Position numbers and translations under genes: made by a program. A DNA stretch of 46,966 nt from an uncultured Burkholderiales bacterium. GTDB taxonomy: Bacteria > Pseudomonadota > Gammaproteobacteria > Burkholderiales > Burkholderiaceae_C. The stretch covers positions 1 to 46,966 of the forward strand of contig CALBSC010000029.1 of NCBI GenBank assembly GCA_937927685.1, written 5' to 3'. Below are positions 7,807-17,250 of this stretch, one piece after another (the first letter of the stretch is position 1; each line of letters opens with the position of its first letter). The notes under the pieces are model-generated. The model worked only from the letters and a program-made list of their open reading frames with translations. It searched no databases and was not told where the DNA came from.

Positions 7807-9027
7807 TCACGCGGCCGCCGGTTGGCGCTCGATGGGCGCTTCACGGATCGGCAGGTTGGCCAGCCCGGCAAAGATGCCCAGTGCAATGCACCACCACCAC
7901 ACCACGTCGTAACTGCCCGTGCGGTCGTAGAGCAGGCCGCCGAGCCACACGCCCATGAAACTGCCGATCTGGTGGCTGAAGAAGGCAAAGCCCGCCAGCA
8001 TCGAGAGGTGAGCCACGCCGAAAATCTGGGCAATGACGGCACTGGTGGGGGGGACGGTGGAGAGCCACAGGAGGCCCATGCATGCCGAGAACACATACAC
8101 GCTGGCGGGGCTCAGGGGCACCAGCAGAAAAACGGTGATGGCCACGGCCCGCATGAAGTAGATGGCCGACAGGATGCGGGGCTTGGACAAGCGTTGCCCC
8201 AGGGCGCCGGCGGCATAGGTGCCCACCACGTTGAAGAGGCCAATCAAGGCCAGCGCATAGCTGGCGACCTCGGGGGACAGGCCCTGATCCTTCAGATAGC
8301 TGGGCATGTGAACGCCAATGAACACCACCTGGAAGCCGCAGACAAAATAACCGGCCATCAGCCACTGAAAGCTGCGGTAGGCAAAGGCCTCACGCACCGC
8401 TTGCGCGATGGTTTGCTGACGCGCGGTGCCGACTTGATCCATCGCTGGTTCACGCAGGCCCAGCGCCATGGGCAGGATGAGGAGGGCCCCCAGGCCCAGC
8501 ACCACCAGCGCCTGTTGCCACCCCAGTTCCAGGATCAACCGGCCTTCCACCGGCACCATGAGAAATTGTCCGAACGACCCGGCCGCCGCCGCCACGCCCA
8601 TCGCCCAGGAGCGACGCTCTGGGCTGATGTTGCGGCCGATCACGCCATAAATGACCGGGTAGGTGGTGCCGGCCTGGGCCATCCCAATCAGGACCCCGGT
8701 GGTCAGCGCAAAGCTCAGCGGCGTGTCCGCATAGGCCATGCCCAGCAAGCCCAGCGCGTACAGGGTGCCGCAACCGGTCAGCACCCGGAAGGCCCCGAAT
8801 CGGTCAGCCAGCATGCCCGAAAAAATGCCCACCAGCCCCCAGGTGATGTTCTGGATGGCCAGGGCCATGGCAAAGGTTTCCCGGCTCCAGTCCTGGGCCT
8901 GGGTGATGGGTTGCAGCCACAGACCAAACCCGTGACGAACCCCCATCGAGACCGTGACGATCAGGGCGCTGCACAGCAACAGGCGAAACAGGGGGATGGG
9001 CGTTGGGCGCGGGGTGGAGACGAACAT
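7807..9027 (-). CDS. Major facilitator superfamily transporter
   Basis: A 406-residue inner-membrane transporter with about twelve hydrophobic segments in the usual two halves. The loop after helix 2 reads SGMLADRFGAFRV, matching the MFS signature GxLaDrxGrr. GVIGRNISPERRSWAMGVAAAAGSFGQFLMVP in the first half and LAGFAFFSHQIGSFMGVWLGG in the second are typical of the monocarboxylate/OFA-like subgroup in proteobacteria. The substrate is not predictable. It heads a leftward run ending in dapA-bamC and diverges from parE. A downstream role shared with the methyltransferase is possible but unproven. Confidence 0.85.
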   Translation of the reverse strand: MFVSTPRPTPIPLFRLLLCSALIVTVSMGVRHGFGLWLQPITQAQDWSRETFAMALAIQNITWGLVGIFSGMLADRFGAFRVLTGCGTLYALGLLGMAYADTPLSFALTTGVLIGMAQAGTTYPVIYGVIGRNISPERRSWAMGVAAAAGSFGQFLMVPVEGRLILELGWQQALVVLGLGALLILPMALGLREPAMDQVGTARQQTIAQAVREAFAYRSFQWLMAGYFVCGFQVVFIGVHMPSYLKDQGLSPEVASYALALIGLFNVVGTYAAGALGQRLSKPRILSAIYFMRAVAITVFLLVPLSPASVYVFSACMGLLWLSTVPPTSAVIAQIFGVAHLSMLAGFAFFSHQIGSFMGVWLGGLLYDRTGSYDVVWWWCIALGIFAGLANLPIREAPIERQPAAA

Positions 9028-9190
9028 GAAGGACTTTGAATGACGAAGAGCCGGGCCAAGAAAAATGCCAGAAGCCTGGATTGTCCCAGTTGTCGACCTT
9101 CCAGGTGCCGCGGGGGGGCGATTCCTCCCGGAGAGGCCAACGGTGCGGTGGAAAACTGTGGTTTCATCCAGTACCCGGCGCGAAACTGAC

Positions 9191-9196
9191 TACAAT
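9191..9196 (+). promoter_or_regulatory. -10-like TACAAT immediately upstream of parE
   Basis: TACAAT is followed by exactly eight bases (C-rich) and the parE ATG. With the usual 6-8 base discriminator, transcription would start at or just before the A of the start codon, giving a leaderless mRNA; there is no Shine-Dalgarno. No clear -35 is visible. The same spacing recurs before three other genes in the window. Confidence 0.5.
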
Positions 9197-9204
9197 CGCC
9201 CCCC

Positions 9205-11175
<1,971 letters not shown>

Positions 11176-11177
11176 CC

Positions 11178-13523
11178 ATGGCTGATCAGAACTTGCTGGA
11201 ACCGCCCACCGAGGCGGATGACAACCCGGGCCTGGGCGCGTATGCGCGCCAGGCGTATCTGGAATACGCACTCAGTGTGGTGAAGGGGCGCGCACTGCCC
11301 GATGTCTGTGATGGCCAAAAGCCCGTGCAGCGCCGCATCCTCTACTCCATGGCCCGCATGGGCCTGGGCTACGGCGGCACCAACGCCAGCGTGGCAGCCA
11401 AGCCGGTCAAGAGCGCGCGCGTGGTGGGTGATGTGCTGGGCCGTTTCCACCCCCACGGCGACCAGGCGGCCTACGACGCCTTGGTGCGCATGGCGCAAAA
11501 CTTTGCACAGCGTTACCCGCTGATTGACGGCCAGGGCAACTTTGGCAGCCGCGATGGCGATGGCGCTGCCGCGATGCGGTACACCGAGGCACGGTTGGCA
11601 CGCATCACCAGCCTGCTGCTCGATGAGATCGACGAAGGCACGGTCGACTTTCAGCCCAACTACGATGGCTCCACCGAAGAGCCCCGCCAGCTGCCCGCAC
11701 GGCTGCCGTTCACCTTGCTCAATGGCGCGAGCGGCATCGCCGTGGGGCTGGCCACGGAAATTCCCAGCCACAACCTGCGCGAGGTGGCTGACGCCTGTGT
11801 GGCCCTCATCAAGAACCCCAAGCTCAGCGATGCAGAGTTGTTCACCCTGGTGCCCGGCCCGGACTATCCGGGTGGTGGCCACATCATCAGTTCGACCCAC
11901 GACATCGCCGAGGCCTACCGCAGTGGACGTGGCTCACTGAAGGTGCGCGCCCGCTGGACCATCGAGGACCTGGCGCGTGGTCAATGGCAACTGGTCGTGC
12001 ATGAACTGCCCCCGGGCGTGAGCTCGCAAAAAGTGCTCGAGGAGATCGAGGAGCTCACCAATCCCAAGGTGAAGGCGGGCAAGAAAAGCCTCACCCAGGA
12101 CCAGACCCAGCTCAAGGCCACGGTGCTGGGTGTGCTCGATGTCGTCCGCGATGAGTCGTCCAAGGACGCGCCGGTGCGGCTGGTGTTCGAACCCAAGACG
12201 CGCACCATCGAGCAAGCCGAACTGATCCAGACCCTGCTGGCCCATACCAGCCTGGAAACTTCGGCGCCGATCAACCTCACCGCCGTGGGGCTGGATGGCA
12301 AGCCCGTGCAGAAGTCATTGCGCGACCTGTTTGAAGAGTGGATCAGCTTCCGCCAGACCACCGTGCAGCGCCGGTCCCAGCATCGGCTGGACAAGGTGCT
12401 CGATCGCATCCACATCCTGGAGGGGCGGCAACTGGTGCTGCTCAACATTGACGAGGTGATTGCACTCATCCGTCAAAGCGATGAGCCCAGGCAGGACCTG
12501 ATGGCGCGCTTCAAGCTCACCGAGCGACAGGCCGAGGACATCCTGGAAATCCGCTTGCGTCAGCTGGCGCGGTTGGAGGCGATCAAGATCGAGCAGGAGC
12601 TCTCGCAACTGCGTGAAGAGAAAACGCGGCTGGAAGAAATACTGGGCAGCCCCGCGGCGCTGCGTCGCCTCATGGTCAAGGAGATCGAGGCAGACGCCAA
12701 GCTGTTTGCTGATCCGCGTCGCACCCTGATTCAAGAGGAGCGTCGTGCTGTGGCCGAGGTGCGCATCGTGGACGAGCCGGTCACCGTGGTGGTGTCGCAA
12801 AAGGGCTGGGTACGCGCGCGCAGCGGTCATGGTCACGATGCCGCCAGTTTTGGCTTCAAGGCTGGCGACGGTCTGTATGGCACCTTTGAATGCCGCACCA
12901 TCGACATCTTGATTGTCATGGGCAGCAACGGCCGCGTGTATTCGACCGGCGTGTCCGCCTTGCCGGGGGCGCGTGGGGATGGACAACCGGTGACCACCCT
13001 GATCGACCTGGAGTCCGGCACCCAACCCACCCATTACTTTGCCGGGCCCACCAGCGCTTCCCTGCTGTTGTCAGGCAGCGGCGGCTATGGCTTTCTGGCC
13101 CAGGTGGAGCATCTGGTCTCACGCAACCGCAGCGGCAAATCCTTTTTATCCCTCGGGGCGGGGGAGACCGTGTGCCGGCCCTCGCTGGTGTCGCTGGGGG
13201 CGGGGGCTGCGCTGCCGGCTGCCACGCATGTGGCCTGCGCCTCGCAGGCCGGGCGGATCCTGACCTTCCCCCTGGATGAACTGAAGGCGATGGAAAAGGG
13301 CGGCCGTGGCCTGATGCTGCTCGACCTGGAGCCCAAGGACCAGCTGGCCGGCGCCGCGGCCTACACGCGCAGTGTTCGCATCAGCGGCGTGGGCCGGGGT
13401 GGCAAGGAGCGCGAGGAGACACTGGAAATTCGCAGCCTCAACAACGCCCGCGCTGCGCGTGGACGCAAGGGCAAGGCGGCCGATCTGGGATTCAAGCCGA
13501 ACGACGTCGTTCGGGTGGAGTGA
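11178..13523 (+). CDS. parC: DNA topoisomerase IV subunit A
   Basis: DNA-cleaving subunit of topoisomerase IV. From ATG 11178 it is 781 residues; an upstream GTG at 11172, overlapping the parE stop as GTGA, would add two residues and is equally possible. The breakage-reunion domain has the winged helix (KPVQRRILYSMARMG), the quinolone-pocket helix GRFHPHGDQAAYDALVRMAQ and the catalytic Tyr135 in AAMRYTEARL. The tower and coiled coil (LDKVLDRIHILEGRQ, RQAEDILEIRLRQLARLE) and a short C-terminal beta-pinwheel follow. Where E. coli ParC has Ser80 and Glu84, this protein has Gln96 and Asp100. parE-parC adjacency supports the assignment over GyrA. Confidence 0.95.
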   Translation: MADQNLLEPPTEADDNPGLGAYARQAYLEYALSVVKGRALPDVCDGQKPVQRRILYSMARMGLGYGGTNASVAAKPVKSARVVGDVLGRFHPHGDQAAYDALVRMAQNFAQRYPLIDGQGNFGSRDGDGAAAMRYTEARLARITSLLLDEIDEGTVDFQPNYDGSTEEPRQLPARLPFTLLNGASGIAVGLATEIPSHNLREVADACVALIKNPKLSDAELFTLVPGPDYPGGGHIISSTHDIAEAYRSGRGSLKVRARWTIEDLARGQWQLVVHELPPGVSSQKVLEEIEELTNPKVKAGKKSLTQDQTQLKATVLGVLDVVRDESSKDAPVRLVFEPKTRTIEQAELIQTLLAHTSLETSAPINLTAVGLDGKPVQKSLRDLFEEWISFRQTTVQRRSQHRLDKVLDRIHILEGRQLVLLNIDEVIALIRQSDEPRQDLMARFKLTERQAEDILEIRLRQLARLEAIKIEQELSQLREEKTRLEEILGSPAALRRLMVKEIEADAKLFADPRRTLIQEERRAVAEVRIVDEPVTVVVSQKGWVRARSGHGHDAASFGFKAGDGLYGTFECRTIDILIVMGSNGRVYSTGVSALPGARGDGQPVTTLIDLESGTQPTHYFAGPTSASLLLSGSGGYGFLAQVEHLVSRNRSGKSFLSLGAGETVCRPSLVSLGAGAALPAATHVACASQAGRILTFPLDELKAMEKGGRGLMLLDLEPKDQLAGAAAYTRSVRISGVGRGGKEREETLEIRSLNNARAARGRKGKAADLGFKPNDVVRVE

Positions 13524-13539
13524 GCCAAAGGCCGCTGGC

Positions 13540-14007
13540 TCAACCCAGCTCGGCCACCAGTTCGATCTCCACACAAGCGCCCATGGGGAGCTGTGCCACG
13601 CCAAACGCGCTGCGGGCGTGCGCGCCGCGCTCGCCAAAGATCTCGCCCAGCAGTTCGCTGCAACCATTGGTCACGAGGTGGTGCTCGGTGTAATCCGGGG
13701 CCGAATTCACCAGGCTCACCACTTTCACAATGCGCTGCACGCGATCGAGCGTGCCCCCCTGGGCCTGGCAGGCGGCTTGCAACGTGCCTATCAGATCAAT
13801 GGCGATGGCGCGCGCGGCTTGCTGCCCCTCGGCGGTGGTCATGGTGCGACCGAGTTGGCCCACCCAGGGCTTGCCCTCGCGGCGGGCAATGTGACCACTG
13901 ATGAAGACCAGCGAGCCGGTCTGCACGAACGGCACATACGCGGCAGCAGGTTTGGCCAGGGGCGGCAGCGTGATGCTCAGGGCTTGAAGGCGTTGTGCGA
14001 TGCTCAT
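13540..14007 (-). CDS. RidA/YjgF-family protein (long subtype)
   Basis: A 155-residue member of the RidA superfamily, whose archetype hydrolyses reactive enamine/imine intermediates. It belongs to the longer YjgF-like subtype with an N-terminal helix (MSIAQRLQALSITLPP) before the core. Conserved segments include VQTGSLVFISGHIARREGKPWVGQLG, TLDRVQRIVKVVSLVNSAPDYTEHHLVTNGCSELL and the end RSAFGVAQLPMGACVEIELVAEL. The usual RidA-type Arg of the active site appears in the ARSAFGVAQLP segment. It converges with parC, 16 bases apart. The physiological substrate is unknown, and activity in this subtype is not guaranteed. Confidence 0.85.
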   Translation of the reverse strand: MSIAQRLQALSITLPPLAKPAAAYVPFVQTGSLVFISGHIARREGKPWVGQLGRTMTTAEGQQAARAIAIDLIGTLQAACQAQGGTLDRVQRIVKVVSLVNSAPDYTEHHLVTNGCSELLGEIFGERGAHARSAFGVAQLPMGACVEIELVAELG

Positions 14008-14159
14008 GAGGGGGCTTTAAGACAAAGGTTGGACGGCCAGGTTCGACGCGCCGGGCAGATCACCGACGCAGCGGGTGGACACGGCGGAATTTTACGATGC
14101 GTGTGCCGGGGCACGGCGGGCTCAAGAAACCGCCAGGTCGTGTCGATACCCCAGGAGTC

Positions 14160-14612
14160 ATGAAATTCAGCCCTGTTGTCCTGTTGTTGCGAAAAGCCGG
14201 TCGGCGCCTGCCCCTGGGGCGTCTGGTGCTGTGCCTGTGCCTGTTCGCGTCGCCCGTGGCACGGGCCGAATGGACCGAAATCGAGAAGGATGACGATATC
14301 GTTCACCTGTGGGACAAGGACTCGGTGCGTCGTGTCCACGTCTCTCGTTATGTCTGGACCCTGACCGAGTTGCCCAAGGCGATCAAGGGAGCGACCGGTG
14401 AAAATTACCAGTCCACCATGACCCGCTGGCGTGTGCACTGCAAGACAGACATGTTCGTGCGCCTGTCCGTGAGTTACTTCGAGAAGCCCAAGGGCAAGGG
14501 CCGCGAAGTGAACGCCGAGGATGCCCAGGAATGGCGCACCCGCGAAGCCCCGATCCGGCCGGGCTCGTACCTGGCACTGCTCAAAAAAGAACTCTGCGAT
14601 TCCAACCCCTGA
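14160..14612 (+). CDS. Small secreted protein, surface-adhesin-E-like
   Basis: A 150-residue protein with an N-terminal signal peptide (hydrophobic RLVLCLCLFASPVARA, predicted cleavage after ARA), so it is exported to the periplasm or surface. The mature part, starting EWTEIEKDDDIVHLWDKDSVRR, resembles the betaproteobacterial family annotated surface-adhesin E, in which a strand pattern is followed by a conserved cysteine pair (here Cys in RVHCKTD and near the C-terminus in KKELCDS). The function of that family is not established. The start is chosen at 14160 because AGGAG lies just upstream; a longer frame from 14097 adds an unlikely basic leader. comEC begins 32 bases downstream. Confidence 0.65.
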   Translation: MKFSPVVLLLRKAGRRLPLGRLVLCLCLFASPVARAEWTEIEKDDDIVHLWDKDSVRRVHVSRYVWTLTELPKAIKGATGENYQSTMTRWRVHCKTDMFVRLSVSYFEKPKGKGREVNAEDAQEWRTREAPIRPGSYLALLKKELCDSNP

Positions 14613-14644
14613 CGCGACCGCGTCTAGAGTGTCCACCTCGGTGA

Positions 14645-17182
14645 ATGGCCCCGCCCGATGGCCTGGGGCTGGGCCGCGTGTGGGGGACAGACGTGGAGAG
14701 TCAGCAGACAGCCTGGCCGCTGACAGCGGTCTGCACGGGGTGGATCATGGGAACCGCCTGGCATCTGCAGTGGGAGACCCTGCAGGCCCCCGCGGTGTAT
14801 GCCGCCTGGGTGGCGGGTTCCGTGCTGGCAGGGTGGGGGTGGGCACGTCCATCGTCCCTGTTCGGGGGGGTGGCACGACGGCGCGTCCTCGACACGACCC
14901 TGCGACCCCTGATCTGGATGGTGCTGGCCGCCGCCCTGGCGATGGGCGTGGCAGGTTGGCGGGCTGCCCTGCAGTCGAGCGAGCGTCTGGATCCGGCCCT
15001 GGAGGGCGTGGACCTGGTGCTGGAGGGGGTGGTGGAGCGCCTGCCTCAGGTGCATGCTGAAGGGGTCCGCTTCTGGTTGGCGGTTGAGCGCGCCCGACGG
15101 GATTCGTCCGAGGGTCCTGACGTGGTGGTGCCGACGCGGATGTTGCTAGGGTGGTCGGTGCCGCTTGATGCCGGCGCCTCCATGGCGCTGCCTCCGGTTC
15201 GCGCCGGCGATCGCTGGCAATTGCCGGTTCGGCTGAAATCCCCGCACGGGGCATTCAACCCCCACGGTGTGGATCATGAGGCCTGGTTGTGGTCCCAGGG
15301 CGTGATGGCGGTGGGGCAGGTGCGACCCACGGCCCCGCAACGCGCGCAGGCGAAACTGTTGGCGACCCGCGTGGACCACCCGATCGAGCGCTGGCGGCAG
15401 GCATGCCGCGATCGGCTGTGGCAGCAGGGGCTGGAGCCGCGGGTGACCGGCATCTTGTCCGCCCTGGTGCTTGGCGACCAGGCTGCGCTGGACCCCCTGG
15501 ACTGGGACATCTTTCGACGCACGGGCGTGGCGCACCTGATGAGCATTTCGGGACTGCACATCACCCTGTTGGCCGCTGCCTTGAGCGTTCTCATCACCGG
15601 CCTGTGGCGGCGCGCTGCATGGCGTCGTCGCCCGTTGAGCTTGTGGTGGCCAGCTGCTGTGGCCGGCCGCTGGGGTGGGTTGCTGCTGGCCGCGGGGTAT
15701 GCGGTGTTCAGTGGCTGGGGGCTGCCGGCCCAGCGCACAGTGCTGATGCTGGCCGTGTCAGTGCTGTTGCGCTCGCGAGGATTGCGTTGGCCCGGGTGGG
15801 CCACCTGGTTGCTGGCGTGTGCGGTGGTGCTGGCCTGGGACCCCTGGGCCTGGCTGCAAGCCGGGTTCTGGCTGAGCTTTGTGGCAGTGGGCTTGTTGAT
15901 GGTCTGGGAGGACCGCGAACCTGCGTCCCTCGATGACGTGACTGTGCCGGCACCATCGGGTGGCAGATGGTCGCGTCTGGCGGTCAGGGCCCTGGGGGCA
16001 GCGTGGAGCCTGTGGCGTGAGCAATGGCGCATCACCCTGGGGCTGGCGCCCTTGACGCTGCTGTTGTTTCGCGAAGTCTCGGCGGTGGGTGTGCTCGCCA
16101 ATTTGCTGGCCATTCCCTGGGTGACGCTGTTTGTTACGCCGCTCGCCCTGATGGGCGTGATCTGGCCCGAGGCCTGGTCACTGGCCGCACTGGCGCTGGA
16201 GGGCTTGCGGCAGGTGTTGACGGGCATGCTGGCGTGGGGCCTGCCGACCTGGTCCGTGGCTGCGTTTCCGGTGTGGGTGGCGGTGGCGGGTGTCCTGGGC
16301 GCGGGCCTGTGTTGCCTGCCTGCCCCGGCGTGGTTGCGCTGCTGGGGCTTGCCCCTCCTGGTGCCAGCCCTGTGCTGGCAGGCCACCCCCCCGTCCGCGG
16401 GCGAGGTGGCGGTGGTGGTGGCCGATGTGGGCCAGGGCCAGGCAGTGCTGGTGAGAACCGCTCACCATGTGTTGCTCTACGATGCCGGACCCCGGTATTC
16501 GCAGGACATGGACGCCGGTCAGCGTGTGGTCGTGCCGTTGTTGCAATCCCTGAATGCGCGGCTGGACCGCTTGGTGCTGAGCCACCGGAATGCGGATCAC
16601 ACGGGCGGTGCAGCGTCGGTGCTGGCCATGCATCCCGGTGCGGACGTGCTGGGCTCATTGCCGGCACGTTCTTCACTGGCGCAACGTGAGGGCTACGGTG
16701 ACTGTGAGGCGGGCCAGTCCTGGGACTGGGACGGCGTGCAATTTGAGGTGCTGCACCCTTTACCCGGGGGGCCGGCGCGGGCTGCGTCCAATGCCTGGAG
16801 TTGTGTGCTGCGCGTGCGCACGGCCCGCAGCAGTTTGCTGCTCACGGGGGACATCGAAGCGCGAGAAGAGGCGGATCTGGTGCAGCGACTCGGGAGCGCG
16901 TTGCAGACCCAGGTCATGCTGGTGCCCCACCACGGCAGCCGAACCTCGTCCACGCCCGGTTGGCTGGATGCGGTGCAACCGCAGGTGGCGTGGGTGCAGG
17001 CGGGCTATCGCAACCGCTTTGGTCATCCGGCAGCTGAGGTGATGGCACGCTACGAGGCGCGCCGCATCCGGGTGCTGCAGACGGCGCGCTGCGGTGCCAT
17101 CCAGTGGTCCAGTGCTCAGCCGGAGCGGATGATCTGCGAGCGAGAACAGCGACGCCGCTACTGGCACCATGTGCCCGCGTGA
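14645..17182 (+). CDS. comEC: DNA internalisation channel protein ComEC/Rec2
   Basis: ComEC is the inner-membrane channel that takes up single-stranded DNA during natural transformation. The 845-residue product has the family layout: N-terminal membrane helices with an OB-like DUF4131 region, the competence domain with the signature HLMSISGLHITLLAA (near residue 300), several more membrane helices and a C-terminal metallo-beta-lactamase-like domain. In that last domain the motif VADVGQGQAVLV and the TGDIE and PHHGS segments are intact, but the metal motif reads SHRNADHTGG with Asn649 where HxDxDH is usual. ATG 14645 lacks a Shine-Dalgarno; GTG 14693, preceded by GGGGGA, is an alternative start. 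Confidence 0.92.
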   Translation: MAPPDGLGLGRVWGTDVESQQTAWPLTAVCTGWIMGTAWHLQWETLQAPAVYAAWVAGSVLAGWGWARPSSLFGGVARRRVLDTTLRPLIWMVLAAALAMGVAGWRAALQSSERLDPALEGVDLVLEGVVERLPQVHAEGVRFWLAVERARRDSSEGPDVVVPTRMLLGWSVPLDAGASMALPPVRAGDRWQLPVRLKSPHGAFNPHGVDHEAWLWSQGVMAVGQVRPTAPQRAQAKLLATRVDHPIERWRQACRDRLWQQGLEPRVTGILSALVLGDQAALDPLDWDIFRRTGVAHLMSISGLHITLLAAALSVLITGLWRRAAWRRRPLSLWWPAAVAGRWGGLLLAAGYAVFSGWGLPAQRTVLMLAVSVLLRSRGLRWPGWATWLLACAVVLAWDPWAWLQAGFWLSFVAVGLLMVWEDREPASLDDVTVPAPSGGRWSRLAVRALGAAWSLWREQWRITLGLAPLTLLLFREVSAVGVLANLLAIPWVTLFVTPLALMGVIWPEAWSLAALALEGLRQVLTGMLAWGLPTWSVAAFPVWVAVAGVLGAGLCCLPAPAWLRCWGLPLLVPALCWQATPPSAGEVAVVVADVGQGQAVLVRTAHHVLLYDAGPRYSQDMDAGQRVVVPLLQSLNARLDRLVLSHRNADHTGGAASVLAMHPGADVLGSLPARSSLAQREGYGDCEAGQSWDWDGVQFEVLHPLPGGPARAASNAWSCVLRVRTARSSLLLTGDIEAREEADLVQRLGSALQTQVMLVPHHGSRTSSTPGWLDAVQPQVAWVQAGYRNRFGHPAAEVMARYEARRIRVLQTARCGAIQWSSAQPERMICEREQRRRYWHHVPA

Positions 17183-17250
17183 GGTCCTGGCCGGCAGCGG
17201 GCGGTTGTCGCAGACGTCTGACGTGGCAGACGCCTGCCGTGGCGCCGTGT

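Noticed and set aside
7567..9039. 490-codon open frame antisense to the MFS transporter
   Set aside because: Translation is rich in His, Gln and Gly, as expected for the reverse of hydrophobic codons, and lacks any motif.
17205..17240. CAGACGTCTG palindrome between comEC and cphA
   Set aside because: Ten-bp palindrome in a convergent gap with no promoter or T run nearby; probably chance.
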